Shown here: positions 36,774 to 51,747 of the stretch, piece by piece
Layout: each line of letters opens with the position of its first letter
How positions within the stretch are numbered: position 1 is the stretch's first letter
Assembly: GCF_937616625.2 (NCBI RefSeq)
Contig: NC_065573.1
Location: 1,081,001-1,145,000 of the forward strand
Direction: 5' to 3'
Length of the DNA: 64,000 nucleotides
DNA from: Mercurialis annua
Taxonomy: Eukaryota > Streptophyta > Magnoliopsida > Malpighiales > Euphorbiaceae
The notes under the pieces: model-generated
The model's input: the letters and a program-made list of their open reading frames with translations, nothing else
Databases searched by the model: none
Told to the model about the DNA's origin: nothing
Made by a program: the position numbers and the translations under genes

Positions 36774-39700
36774 AAACGTTACGAAACAAATCAAAGCTTT
36801 TCACCTTTTTAGCAATTTAAGCCAAACGTCTACAAAGGTTACGAAACAAATCCAAACGTTTCACCTTTTTAGCGATTTACACCAAATGTTTACAAACGAT
36901 ACGAAATAAATAAAAATGTTTCACCTTTTTAGCGATTTAAGCCAAACATTTAAAACGTTACGAAACAAATCAAAACGTTTCCCCTTTTTAGCGATTTAAG
37001 CCAAACGTTTACCAACGTTACGAAAGAAATCCAAACGTTTAACCTTTTTTGCGATTTAAGCCAAACCTTTACAAACGTTACGAAACAAATTCAAACGTTT
37101 CCGCTTTTTAGCGATTTAAGTCAAACCTTTACAAACGTTATGAAACAAATTCAAACGTTTCCCATTTTGAGCGATATAAGCCAAACATTTACAAAGGTTA
37201 CAAAACAAATCCAAGCGTTTCACCTTTTTAGCAATTTAAGCCAAACGTTTACAAACGTTACAAAACAAATCCAAATGTTTCACCTTTTTAGGGATTTAAA
37301 CAAAACATTTACAAACGCTACGAAACAAATCCAAGCGTTTCACCTTTTTAGCGATTTAAGCCAAACGTTTACAAACGTTACGAAATAAATCAAAGCGTTT
37401 CACCTTTTTAGCAATTTGAGCCAAACGTTACGAAATAAATCCAAGAGTTTTAATTTTTTAGCAATTTAACCCAAACATTTAGGAACGTTACGAAACAAAT
37501 CCAAGCGTTTTACCTTTTTAGTAATTTAAGCGAAACGTTTACCAACGTTATGAAACAAATCCAAACGTTTCGCCTTTTTAGCGATTTAAGCCAAACGTTA
37601 ACAAACGGTACAAAAAAAAAAATAAAAACATTTCACCTTTTTAGCGATTTGAGCCAAACGTTTACAAACGGTACGACAAAAATCCAAACATTTCCCCTTT
37701 TTAGCTATATAAGGCAAACGTTTACAAATGTTATGAAACAAATCTAAGAGTTTCTTATTTTTAGCAATTTGAGCCAAATGTTTAAAAACGCTACGAAGCA
37801 AATCAAAGCGTTTCACGTTTTTAGCAATTTAAGCCAAACGTTACAAATGTTCCAAGAAAAATCTAAGCGTTTCACCTTTTTAGCAATTTAAGCCAAAAGT
37901 TTACAAATGTTACAAAAAAAAAATCTAAATGTTTCCCCTTTTTAGCGATTTAAGCCAAACGTTTACAAATGTTACGAAACAAATACAAACATTTCACCTT
38001 TTAGCGATTTAAGCCAAACGATTACAAAGGTTAGGAAACAAATCCAAACGTTTTACCTTCTTCACGATTTAAGCCAAAAGTTTACAAACGATACAAAACA
38101 AATTCAAACGTTTCACCTTTTTAGCGATTTAAGTTGAACGTTTGCAAACGCTACGAAACAAATCCAAACGTTTCACATTTTTAGCAATTTAAGTTGAACG
38201 TTTGCAAACGCTACGAAATAAATCCAAACGTTTCACATTTTTAGCGATTTAAGCCAAACGTTTAAGAAAAAATCCAAAACCAAACGTTTAAAAGCTTATG
38301 AAACAAATCCAAACGTTTCACATTTTTAGTGATTTGAGCCAAACCTTTACAAACGTTACGAAACAAAACCAAGCGTTTCACCTTTTTAGAAATTTGAGCC
38401 AAATGTTTACAAACATTACAAAACAAATCAAAGTGTCTCACAGTTTTAGCAATTTAAGCTAAACGTTTACAAACGTTCCGAAAGAAATCCAAGCGTTTCA
38501 TCTTTTTAGCAATTTAAGCGAAACGTTTACGAACGTTATGAAACAAATCCAAACATTTCACCTTTTTAGCGATTTAAGCCAAACGTTTACAAACGGTACG
38601 AAAAAAGTCCAAACGTTTCCCCTTTTTACGGATTAAAGCAAAACGTTTATAAACGCTACGAAACAAATCAAAATGTTTCACCTTTTTAGCCATTTAAGCA
38701 AAACGTTTACAAACGTTACAAAACAAATCCAAGCGTTTCTCCTTTTTAGCAATTTGAACCAAACGTTTACAAACGCTACGAAACAAATCCAAACATTTCA
38801 CCTTTTTAGTGATTTAAGCCAAACGTTTACAAACGTTACAAAACAAATCAAAACGTTCCCCCTTTTTAGCGAATTAAGCCAAACATTTACAAACGTTACG
38901 AAACAAACCCAAACGTTTCACCTTTTTAGAGATTTAAGCCAAACCTTTACAAACGTTACGAAACAAATCTGAATGTTTCCCCTTTTTAGCGATTTATTCC
39001 AAACCGTTACAAACGTTTCACCTTTTTAGCGATTTTAGCCAAACGTTTACAAAAGCTACGAAACAAATCCAAACGTTTCCCCTTTTTAGCAATTTAAGTC
39101 GAACGTTTGCAAACGCTACGAAACAAATCCAAACGTTCCACATTTTTAGCGATTCAAGGCAAACGTTTACGAAACTAATCCAAACGTTTCACCTTTTTAG
39201 CGATGTAAGCCAAACGTTTTTAAACGTTACGAAACAAATACAAACGTTTCACCTTTTTAGCAATTTAAGCTAAATGTTTACAAACGTTACGAAACAAATC
39301 CAAACGTTTGACCTTTTTAGCGATTTAAGCTAAACGTTTACAAACGTTACGAAACAAATTCATACTTTTTGCCTTTTTAGCGATTTAAGCCAAATGTTTA
39401 CAAACGTTACGAAATAAATCCAAACGTTTCGCCTTTTTTTAGAGATTTAAGCCAAACATTTAGAAACATTACAAAGCAAATCCAAACGTTTCCCCTTTTT
39501 AGAGATTTAAGCCAAACGTTTACAAACGTTACGAAACAAAACTAAACTTTTAAAACATTACGAAATAAATCCAAACGTTTCCCATTTTTAGCGATTTAAG
39601 CCAAACATTTACAAACGTTACGAGACAAAACCAAGCGTTTCACCTTTTTAGCAATTTAAGCCAAACGTTTACAAATGTTTCAAAATAAATCCAAGCGTGT

Positions 39701-41063
39701 TCCCTTTTTAGCAATATAAGCCAAACGTTTACAAATGTTACGAAACAAATCGAAACGTTTCACGTTTTTAGCGATTTAAGCCAAACATTTACAAACGTTA
39801 CGAAACAACTCTAAATGTGTCACCTTTTTAGCAATTTAAGCCAAACGTTTACAAACGTTACGAAACAAATCCAAACTTTTCGCCTTTTTAGCGAATTAAG
39901 CAAACGTTTACAAACGTTACGAAACAAATCCAAACGTTTCCCCTTTTTATAGATTTAAGCGAAACGTTTACAAACGTTACGAAATAAAACAAACGTTTAA
40001 AAGGTTATGAAACAAATACAAACGTTTCCTATTTTTAGTGATTTAAGCCAAAACTTTACAAACGTTACGAAACAAAACCAAGCGTTTCATTTTTTTAGCA
40101 ATTTAAACCAAATGATTACAAACGTTAAGACACATTCCAAGCGTTTCACCTTTTTAGCAATTTAAGCCAAACGTTTACAAACGTTCCGAAACAAATCCAA
40201 GCATTTCACCTTTTAGTTATATAAGCGAAACGTTTACGAACGTTATGAAACAAATACAAACGTTTCACCTTTTTTGCGATTTAAGCCAAACGTTTACAAA
40301 AGGTACGAAAAAAATCCAAACATTTCCCTTTTTTAGGGATTAAAGCCAAACGTTTATAAACGCTACGAAACAAATCCAAACGTTTCACCTTTTTAGCCAT
40401 TTAAGCCAAACGTTTACAAACGTTCCGAATCAAATCCAAATGTTTCACCTTTTTAGCAATTTAAGCCAAACGTTTACAAATGTTACAAAATAAATCCAAG
40501 CGTGTTCCCTTTTTAGCAATATAAGCCAATCGTTTACAAATGTTACAAAACAAATCCAAACGTTTCACGTTTTTAGCGATTTAACCCAAACGTTTACAAA
40601 CGTTACGAAACAACTCTAAATGTGTCACCTTTTTAGCGATTTAAGCCAAACGTTTACAAACGTTACGAAACAAATCCAAACTTTTTGCCTTTTTAGCGAA
40701 TTAAGCAAACGTTTACAAACGTTACGAAACAAATCCAACCGTTTCCCCTTTTTAGAGATTTAAGCGAAACGTTTACAAACGTTACGAAATAAAACCAAAC
40801 GTTTAAAAAGTTTTGAAACAAATCCAAACGTTTCCCATTTTTAGTGATTTAAGCAAAAACTTTACAAACGTTACGAAACAAAACCAAGCGTTTCATTTTT
40901 TTAGCAATTTAAACCAAATGTTTACAAACGCTAAGACACATTCCAAGCATTTCACCTTTTTAGCAATATAAGCCAAACGTTTACAAACGTTCCGAAACAA
41001 ATCCAAGCGTTTCACCTTTTAAGTAATATAAGTGAAACGTTTACGAACGTTACGAAACAAATA

Positions 41064-44000
41064 CAAACGTTTCACCTTTTTAGCGATTTAAGCCAAACAT
41101 TTACAAACGGTACGAAAAAAATCCAAACGTTTCCCTTTTTTAGGGATTAAAGCCAACCGTTTATAAATGCTACGAAACAAATCCAAACGTTTCACCTTTT
41201 TAGCCGTTTAAGCCAAACGTTTACAAACGTTCCGAAACAAATCCAAGTGTTTCTCCTTTATAGCAATTTGAGCCAAACGTTTACAAACGTTACGAAACAA
41301 ATCAAAACGTTTAACCTTTTTAGCAATTTAAGCCAAACGTTTACAAAGGTTACGAAATAAATCCAAGCGTTTCACCTTTTTAGCAATTTTAGCCAAACGT
41401 TTACAAATGTTCCGAAAAACAATCCAAGCGTTTCACCTTTTTAGCAATTTAAGCCAAACGTTTACAAATGTAAAGAAACAAATCCAAACGTTTCCCCTTT
41501 TTAGCGATTTAAGCCAAACGTTTACAAACGTTACGAAACAAATCCAACCATTTCACCTTTTTAGCGAATTAAGCAAAACATTTACAAAGGTTAGGAAAAA
41601 AATCCAAACGTTTCTCCTTTTTTGCGATTTAAGCCAAACGTTTACAAACGCTACGAAACAAATCCAAACGTTTCACCTTTTTAGCGAATTAAGTCGAATG
41701 TTTGCAAACGCTACGAAACAAATCCAAACGTTTCACATTTTTAGTGATTTAAGCCAAACGTTTACGAAACTAATCCAAGCGTTTCACCTTTTTTGCGATG
41801 TAAGCCAAACGTTTTCAAACGTTACGAAACAAATCCAATCGTTTCACCTTTTTAGCGATTTAAGCTAAACGTTTATAAACGTTTTGAAACAAATCCAAAA
41901 GTTTCACCTTTTTAGCAATTTAAGCGAAACGTTTACAAACGTTACGAAACAAATCCAAACATTTCACCTTTTTAGCGATAAGCCAAACGTTTACAAACAT
42001 TACGAAACAAATTCAAACTTTTCGCCTTTTTATCGATTTAAGCCAAACGTTTACAAACGTTACGAAACAAATCCAAACGTTTCGCCTTTTTTAGAGATTT
42101 AAGCCAAACGTTTACAAACGTTACGAAACAAATCCAAACGTTTCCCCTTTTTAGAGATGCCAAACATTTATAAACGTTACGAAACAAAACTAAACATTTA
42201 AAACATTACGAAATAAATCCAAACGTTTCCCATTTTTAGCAATTTAAGCCAAACGTTTACAAACGTTACAAAACAAATCCAAGCGTGTTCCCTTTTTAGC
42301 ATTTTAAGCCAAATGTTTACAAATGTTACGAAATCAATCCAAGTTTTTCAACATTTAGCAATTTAAGCCAAACGTTATAAACGTTCCGAAACAAATCCAA
42401 CAGTTTCAACTTTTTAGTAATTTAAGAGAAATGTTTACGAACGTTATGAAACAAAACGAAACGTTTCACCTTTCTAGCGATTTAAGCCAAACGTTTACAA
42501 ACGATACGAAAAAAATCCAAACGTTTCCTCTTTTTAGGGATTAAAGCCAAATGTTTATAAATGCTACGAAACAAATCCAAACGTTTCTCCTTTTTAGCAA
42601 TTTGAGCCAAACGTTTACAAACGTTACGAAATAAATCCAAGCGTTTCACGTTTTTAGCAATTTAAGCCAAACGTTTACAAACGTTACAAAATAAGTCCAA
42701 GAGTTTTATCTTTTTAGCAATTTAAGCCAAACGTTTACAAATGTTCCGGAAAAAATCCAAGAGTTTCACCTTTTTAGCAATTTAATCCAAACGTTTACAA
42801 ATGTTATGAAACAAATTCAAACCTTTCACCTTTTTAGCTATTTAAGCCAAACGTTTACAAACGTTACGAAATAAATTCAAACGTTTCACCTTTTTAGCGA
42901 TTTAAGCCAAACGTTTACAAATGTTAAGAAACAAATTCAAACTTTTTTCCTTTTTAGCGATTTAAGCCAAACGTTTACAAACGTTACGAAACAAATCCAA
43001 ACGTTTCGCCTTTTTTAGAGATTTAAGCCAAGCGTTTACAAATGTTACGAAACAAATCCAAACGTTTCCCCTTTTTAAAGATTTAAGCCAAATGCTTACA
43101 AACGTTACGAATCAAAACTAAACGTTTAAAACATTAGGAAATAAATCCAAACATTTCGCATTTTTAGCGATTTAAGCCATACTTTTACAAACGTTACGAA
43201 ACAAAACGAAGCGTTTCACCTTTTTAACAATTTAAGCCAAACGTTTACAAACGTTACAAAACAAAACCAAGCGTGTTCCCTTTTTAGCAATATAAGCCAA
43301 ACGTTTACAAACATTACGAAACAAATCCAAACGTTTCACGTTTTTAGCGATTTAAGTCAAACGTTTACAAACGTTACGAAACAAATCCAAATGTTTCACC
43401 TTTTTAGCGATTTAAGAACAAACGTTTACAAACGTAACGAAACAAATCCAAACTTTTTGCCTTTTTAGCGATTTAAGCAAACGTTTACAAACATTCCGAA
43501 ACAAATCCAACAGTTTCACCTTTTTAGTAATTTAAGAGAAACGTTTACGAACGTTATGACACAAATCCAAACGTTTCACCTTTTTAGCGATTTAAGCCAA
43601 ACGTTTACAAACGGTACGAAAAAAATCCAAACGTTTCCTCTTTTTAGGGATTAAAGCCAAATGTTTATAAATGCTACGAAACAAATCCAAACGTTTCACC
43701 TTTTTAGCCATTTAAGCCATACGTTTACAAAGGTTACGAAACAAATCCAAACGTTTCTCCTCTTTAGCAATTTGAGCCAAACGTTTACAAACGTTACGAA
43801 ATAAATCCAAGAGTTTTACCTTTTTAGCAATTTAAGCCAAACGTTTACAAATGTTCCGGAAAAAGTCCAAGCGTTTCACCTTTTTAGCAATTTAAGCCAA
43901 ACGTTTACAAATATTATGAAACAAATTCAAACCTTTCACCTATTTAGTTATTTAAGCCAAACGTTTACAAACTTTACGAAATAAATCCAAATGTTTCACC

Positions 44001-46405
44001 TTTTTAGCGATTTAAGCCAAACGTTTACAAACGTTACGAAACAAATTCAAACTTTTTGCCCTTTTAGCGATTTAAGCCAAACATTTACAAACGTTACGAA
44101 ACAAATCCAAACGTTTCGCCTTTTTTAGAGATTGAAGCAAAATGTTTACAAATGTTACGAAACAAATCCAAACGTTTCCCCTTTTTAGAGATTTAAGCCA
44201 AACGCTTACAAACGTTACGAAACAAAACTAAACGTTTAAAACATTACGAAATAAATCCAAACGTTACGAAACAAAACCAAGCGTTTCACCTTTTTAGCAA
44301 TTTAAGCCAAACGTTTAGAAACGTTACAAAACAAATCCAAGCGTGTTCCCCTTTTTAGCAATATAAGCCAAACGTTTACAATTGTTACGAAACAAATCCA
44401 AACGTTTCACGTTTTTAGCGATATAAGTCAAACGTTTACAAACGTTACGAAACTAATCAAAACGTTTCACCTTTTTAGCGATTTAAGAATAAACGTTTAC
44501 AAACGTAACGAAACAAATCCAAACTCTTTTCCTTTTTAGCGATTTAAGCAAACGTTTACAAACGTTACAAAACAAATCTAAACATTTCATCTTTTTAGAG
44601 ATATAAGCCAAACGTTTACAAACATTACGAAACAAAACCAAATGTTTAAAAGGTTATGAAACAAATCCATACGTTTCACATTATTAGTAATTTAAGCCAA
44701 ACCATTACAATCGCTACAAAACAAAACCAAGCGTTTCACCTTTTTAGAAATTTAAGCCAAATGTTTACAAACTTTACGAAACAAATCCAAGCGTTTCAAC
44801 TTTTTAGCAATTTAAGCCAAATGTTTACAAACATTCCGAAACAAATCCAAGCGTTTCACCTTTTTAGTAATTTAAGCGAAACGTTTACGAACGTTATGAA
44901 ACAAATTCAAACGTTTCACCTTTTTAGCGATTTAAGCTATACGTTTTCAAATGGTACGAATAAAATCGAAACGTTTCCCCTTTTTAGGGATATAAGCCAA
45001 ACGTTTATAAACGATACAAAACAAATCTAAATGTTTCACCTTTGTAGCCATTTAAGCCAAACGTTTACAAGCGCTACGAAACAAATCCAAGCATTTCTCC
45101 TTTTTAGCAATTTGAGCCAAACTTTTACAAACGTTACGAAACAAATCAAAGCGTTTCACCTTTTTAGCAATTTAAGCCAAACGTCTACAAAGGTTACGAA
45201 ACAAATCCAAACGTTTCACCTTTTTAGAGATTTACACTAAATGTTTACAAATGATACGAAATAAATCAAAATGTTTCACCTTTTTAGCGATTTAAGCCAA
45301 ACATTTAAAACGTTACGAAACAAATCAAAACGTTTCACCGTTTTAGCGATTTAAGACAAAATTTTACAAACGTTACGAAAGAAATCCAAACGTTTAACCT
45401 TTTTTGCGATTTAAGCCAAACCTTTACAAACGTTACGAAAGAAATTCAAATGTTTCCCCTTTTTAGCGATTTAAGCCAAACCATTACAAACGTTATGAAG
45501 CAAATTCAAACGTTTCCCGTTTTTAGCAATTTAAGCCAAACATTTACAAAGGTTACAAAACAAATCCAAGCGTTTCACCTTTTTAGCAATTTAAGCCAAA
45601 CGTTTACAAACGTTACAAAACAAATCCAAATGTTTCACCTTTTTAGGGATTTAAACAAAACATTTACAAACGCTACAAAACAAATCCAAGCGTTTCACCT
45701 TTTTAGCGATTTAAGCCAAACGTTTACAAACGTTACGAAATAAATCAAAGCGTTTCACCTTTTTAGCAATTTGAGCCAAACGTTTACAAACGTTACGAAA
45801 TAAATCCAAGAGTTTCAACTTTTTAGCAATTTAACCCAAACATTTAGAAACGTTACGAAACAAATCCAAGCGTTTTACCTTTTTAGTAATTTAAGCGAAA
45901 CGTTTACCAACGTTATGAAACAAATCCAAAAGTTTCGCCTTTTTAGCGATTTAAGCCAAACGTTTACAAACGGTACAAAAAAAATCAAAACATTTCACCT
46001 TTTTAACGATTTGAGCCAAACATTTACAAACGGTACGGAAAAAATCCAAACATTTCCCCTTTTTAGCTATATAAGGCAAACGTTTACAAACGTTACGAAA
46101 CAAATCCAAGAGTTTCTTATTTCTAGCAATTTGAGCCAAACGTTTACAAACGCTACGAAGCAAATCAAAGCGTTTGACGTTTTTAGCAATTTAAGCCAAA
46201 CGTTTACAAATGTTACAAAACAAATCTAAACGTTTCCCCTTTTTAGTGATTTAAGCCAAACGTTTACAAATGTTACGAAATAAATCCAAACATTTCACCT
46301 TTTAGCGATTTAAGCCAAACGATTACAAAGGTTAGGAAACAAATCCAAACGTTTTACCTTCTTCGCGATTTAAGCCAAAAGTTTACAAACGATACAAAAC
46401 AAATT
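41064..46405 (+). repeat. Large tandem duplication, copy 1 (5342 bp)
   Basis: Every marker in this stretch recurs 5342 bp downstream, e.g. CATTATTAGTAATTTAAG at 44679 and 50021, and the AAACATTTATAAACG junction after GAGATGCC near 42160 and 47500. The left breakpoint is between 41064 and about 41098, where flanking sequences switch from different to identical. 5342 is 89 monomers plus two bases. Confidence 0.93.
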
Positions 46406-49400
46406 CAAACGTTTCACCTTTTTAGCGATTTAAGCCAAACATTTACAAACGGTACGAAAAAAATCCAAACGTTTCCCTTTTTTAGGGATTAAAGCCAACC
46501 GTTTATAAATGCTACGAAACAAATCCAAACGTTTCACCTTTTTAGCCGTTTAAGCCAAACGTTTACAAACGTTCCGAAACAAATCCAAGTGTTTCTCCTT
46601 TATAGCAATTTGAGCCAAACGTTTACAAACGTTACGAAACAAATCAAAACGTTTAACCTTTTTAGCAATTTAAGCCAAACGTTTACAAAGGTTACGAAAT
46701 AAATCCAAGCGTTTCACCTTTTTAGCAATTTTAGCCAAATGTTTACAAATGTTCCGAAAAACAATCCAAGCGTTTCACCTTTTTAGCAATTTAAGCCAAA
46801 CGTTTACAAATGTAAAGAAACAAATCCAAACGTTTCCCCTTTTTAGCGATTTAAGCCAAACGTTTACAAACGTTACGAAACAAATCCAACCATTTCACCT
46901 TTTTAGCGAATTAAGCAAAACATTTACAAAGGTTAGGAAAAAAATCCAAACGTTTCTCCTTTTTTGCGATTTAAGCCAAACGTTTACAAACGCTACGAAA
47001 CAAATCCAAACGTTTCACCTTTTTAGCGAATTAAGTCGAATGTTTGCAAACGCTACGAAACAAATCCAAACGTTTCACATTTTTAGTGATTTAAGCCAAA
47101 CGTTTACGAAACTAATCCAAGCGTTTCACCTTTTTTGCGATGTAAGCCAAACGTTTTCAAACGTTACGAAACAAATCCAATCGTTTCACCTTTTTAGCGA
47201 TTTAAGCTAAACGTTTATAAACGTTTTGAAACAAATCCAAAAGTTTCACCTTTTTAGCAATTTAAGCGAAACGTTTACAAACGTTACGAAACAAATCCAA
47301 ACATTTCACCTTTTTAGCGATAAGCCAAACGTTTACAAACATTACGAAACAAATTCAAACTTTTCGCCTTTTTATCGATTTAAGCCAAACGTTTACAAAC
47401 GTTACGAAACAAATCCAAACGTTTCGCCTTTTTTAGAGATTTAAGCCAAACGTTTACAAACGTTACGAAACAAATCCAAACGTTTCCCCTTTTTAGAGAT
47501 GCCAAACATTTATAAACGATACGAAACAAAACTAAACATTTAAAACATTACCAAATAAATCCAAACGTTTCCCATTTTTAGCAATTTAAGCCAAACGTTT
47601 ACAAACGTTACAAAACAAATCCAAGCGTGTTCCCTTTTTAGCATTTTAAGCCAAATGTTTACAAATGTTACGAAATCAATCCAAGTTTTTCAACATTTAG
47701 CAATTTAAGCCAAACGTTATAAACGTTCCGAAACAAATCCAACAGTTTCAACTTTTTAGTAATTTAAGAGAAATGTTTACGAACGTTATGAAACAAAACG
47801 AAACGTTTCACCTTTCTAGCGATTTAAGCCAAACGTTTACAAACGATACGAAAAAAATCCAAACGTTTCCTCTTTTTAGGGATTAAAGCCAAATGTTTAT
47901 AAATGCTACGAAACAAATCCAAACGTTTCTCCTTTTTAGCAATTTGAGCCAAACGTTTACAAACGTTACGAAATAAATCCAAGCGTTTCACGTTTTTAGC
48001 AATTTAAGCCAAACGTTTACAAACGTTACAAAATAAGTCCAAGAGTTTTATCTTTTTAGCAATTTAAGCCAAACGTTTACAAATGTTCCGGAAAAAATCC
48101 AAGAGTTTCACCTTTTTAGCAATTTAATCCAAACGTTTACAAATGTTATGAAACAAATTCAAACCTTTCACCTTTTTAGCTATTTAAGCCAAACGTTTAC
48201 AAACGTTACGAAATAAATTCAAACGTTTCACCTTTTTAGCGATTTAAGCCAAACGTTTACAAACGTTAAGAAACAAATTCAAACTTTTTTCCTTTTTAGC
48301 GATTTAAGCCAAACGTTTACAAACGTTACGAAACAAATCCAAACGTTTCGCCTTTTTTAGAGATTTAAGCCAAACGTTTACAAATGTTACGAAACAAATC
48401 CAAACGTTTCCCCTTTTTAAAGATTTAAGCCAAATGCTTACAAACGTTACGAATCAAAACTAAACGTTTAAAACATTAGGAAATAAATCCAAACATTTCG
48501 CATTTTTAGCGATTTAAGCCATACTTTTACAAACGTTACGAAACAAAACGAAGCGTTTCACCTTTTTAACAATTTAAGCCAAACGTTTACAAACGTTACA
48601 AAACAAAACCAAGCGTGTTCCCTTTTTAGCAATATAAGCCAAACGTTTACAAACATTACGAAACAAATCCAAACGTTTCACGTTTTTAGCGATTTAAGTC
48701 AAACGTTTACAAACGTTACGAAACAAATCCAAATGTTTCACCTTTTTAGCGATTTAAGAACAAACGTTTACAAACGTAACGAAACAAATCCAAACTTTTT
48801 GCCTTTTTAGCGATTTAAGCAAACGTTTACAAACATTCCGAAACAAATCCAACAGTTTCACCTTTTTAGTAATTTAAGAGAAACGTTTACGAACGTTATG
48901 ACACAAATCCAAACGTTTCACCTTTTTAGCGATTTAAGCCAAACGTTTACAAACGGTACGAAAAAAATCCAAACGTTTCCTCTTTTTAGGGATTAAAGCC
49001 AAATGTTTATAAATGCTACGAAACAAATCCAAACGTTTCACCTTTTTAGCCATTTAAGCCATACGTTTACAAAGGTTACGAAACAAATCCAAACGTTTCT
49101 CCTCTTTAGCAATTTGAGCCAAACGTTTACAAACGTTACGAAATAAATCCAAGAGTTTTACCTTTTTAGCAATTTAAGCCAAACGTTTACAAATGTTCCG
49201 GAAAAAGTCCAAGCGTTTCACCTTTTTAGCAATTTAAGCCAAACGTTTACAAATATTATGAAACAAATTCAAACCTTTCACCTATTTAGTTATTTAAGCC
49301 AAACGTTTACAAACTTTACGAAATAAATCCAAATGTTTCACCTTTTTAGCGATTTAAGCCAAACGTTTACAAACGTTACGAAACAAATTCAAACTTTTTG

Positions 49401-51747
49401 CCCTTTTAGCGATTTAAGCCAAACATTTACAAACGTTACGAAACAAATCCAAACGTTTCGCCTTTTTTAGAGATTGAAGCAAAATGTTTACAAATGTTAC
49501 GAAACAAATCCAAACGTTTCCCCTTTTTAGAGATTTAAGCCAAACGCTTACAAACGTTACGAAACAAAACTAAACGTTTAAAACATTACGAAATAAATCC
49601 AAACGTTACGAAACAAAACCAAGCGTTTCACCTTTTTAGCAATTTAAGCCAAACGTTTAGAAACGTTACAAAACAAATCCAAGCGTGTTCCCCTTTTTAG
49701 CAATATAAGCCAAACGTTTACAATTGTTACGAAACAAATCCAAACGTTTCCCGTTTTTAGCGATATAAGTCAAACGTTTACAAACGTTACGAAACTAATC
49801 AAAACGTTTCACCTTTTTAGCGATTTAAGAATAAACGTTTACAAACGTAACGAAACAAATCCAAACTCTTTTCCTTTTTAGCGATTTAAGCAAACGTTTA
49901 CAAACGTTACAAAACAAATCTAAACATTTCATCTTTTTAGAGATATAAGCCAAACGTTTACAAACATTACGAAACAAAACCAAATGTTTAAAAGGTTATG
50001 AAACAAATCCATACGTTTCACATTATTAGTAATTTAAGCCAAACCATTACAATCGCTACGAAACAAAACCAAGCGTTTCACCTTTTTAGAAATTTAAGCC
50101 AAATGTTTACAAACTTTACGAAACAAATCCAAGCGTTTCAACTTTTTAGCAATTTAAGCCAAATGTTTACAAACATTCCGAAACAAATCCAAGCGTTTCA
50201 CCTTTTTAGTAATTTAAGCGAAACGTTTACGAACGTTATGAAACAAATTCAAACGTTTCACCTTTTTAGCGATTTAAGCTATACGTTTTCAAATGGTACG
50301 AATAAAATCGAAACGTTTCCCCTTTTTAGGGATATAAGCCAAACGTTTATAAACGATACGAAACAAATCTAAATGTTTCACCTTTGTAGCCATTTAAGCC
50401 AAACGTTTACAAACGCTACGAAACAAATCCAAGCATTTCTCCTTTTTAGCAATTTGAGCCAAACTTTTACAAACGTTACGAAACAAATCAAAGCGTTTCA
50501 CCTTTTTAGCAATTTAAGCCAAACGTCTACAAAGGTTACGAAACAAATCCAAACGTTTCACCTTTTTAGAGATTTACACTAAATGTTTACAAATGATACG
50601 AAATAAATCAAAATGTTTCACCTTTTTAGCGATTTAAGCCAAACATTTAAAACGTTACGAAACAAATCAAAACGTTTCACCGTTTTAGCGATTTAAGACA
50701 AAATTTTACAAACGTTACGAAAGAAATCCAAACGTTTAACCTTTTTTGCGATTTAAGCCAAACCTTTACAAACGTTACGAAAGAAATTCAAATGTTTCCC
50801 CTTTTTAGCGATTTAAGCCAAACCATTACAAACGTTATGAAGCAAATTCAAACGTTTCCCGTTTTTAGCAATTTAAGCCAAACATTTACAAAGGTTACAA
50901 AACAAATCCAAGCGTTTCACCTTTTTAGCAATTTAAGCCAAACGTTTACAAACGTTACAAAACAAATCCAAATGTTTCACCTTTTTAGGGATTTAAACAA
51001 AACATTTACAAACGCTACAAAACAAATCCAAGCGTTTCACCTTTTTAGCGATTTAAGCCAAACGTTTACAAACGTTACGAAATAAATCAAAGCGTTTCAC
51101 CTTTTTAGCAATTTGAGCCAAACGTTTACAAACGTTACGAAATAAATCCAAGAGTTTCAACTTTTTAGCAATTTAACCCAAACATTTAGAAACGTTACGA
51201 AACAAATCCAAGCGTTTTACCTTTTTAGTAATTTAAGCGAAACGTTTACCAACGTTATGAAACAAATCCAAAAGTTTCGCCTTTTTAGCGATTTAAGCCA
51301 AACGTTTACAAACGGTACAAAAAAAATCAAAACATTTCACCTTTTTAACGATTTGAGCCAAACATTTACAAACGGTACGGAAAAAATCCAAACATTTCCC
51401 CTTTTTAGCTATATAAGGCAAACGTTTACAAACGTTACGAAACAAATCCAAGAGTTTCTTATTTCTAGCAATTTGAGCCAAACGTTTACAAACGCTACGA
51501 AGCAAATCAAAGCGTTTGACGTTTTTAGCAATTTAAGCCAAACGTTTACAAATGTTACAAAACAAATCTAAACGTTTCCCCTTTTTAGTGATTTAAGCCA
51601 AACGTTTACAAATGTTACGAAATAAATCCAAACATTTCACCTTTTAGCGATTTAAGCCAAACGATTACAAAGGTTAGGAAACAAATCCAAACGTTTTACC
51701 TTCTTCGCGATTTAAGCCAAAAGTTTACAAACGATACAAAACAAATT
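46406..51747 (+). repeat. Large tandem duplication, copy 2 (5342 bp)
   Basis: Nearly identical to copy 1; by eye about ten substitutions separate them and I saw no indels. The copies meet directly at 46406-46440, and identity with the sequence following copy 2 ends near 51783. This is the product expected from unequal crossover between two monomers sharing about 35 bp. Confidence 0.93.

Noticed and set aside
36673..36909. Chimeric open frame joining the 27-bp minisatellite to satellite
   Set aside because: Both parts are period-3 repeats that happen to be in phase; there is no sign of a promoter or a conserved protein.
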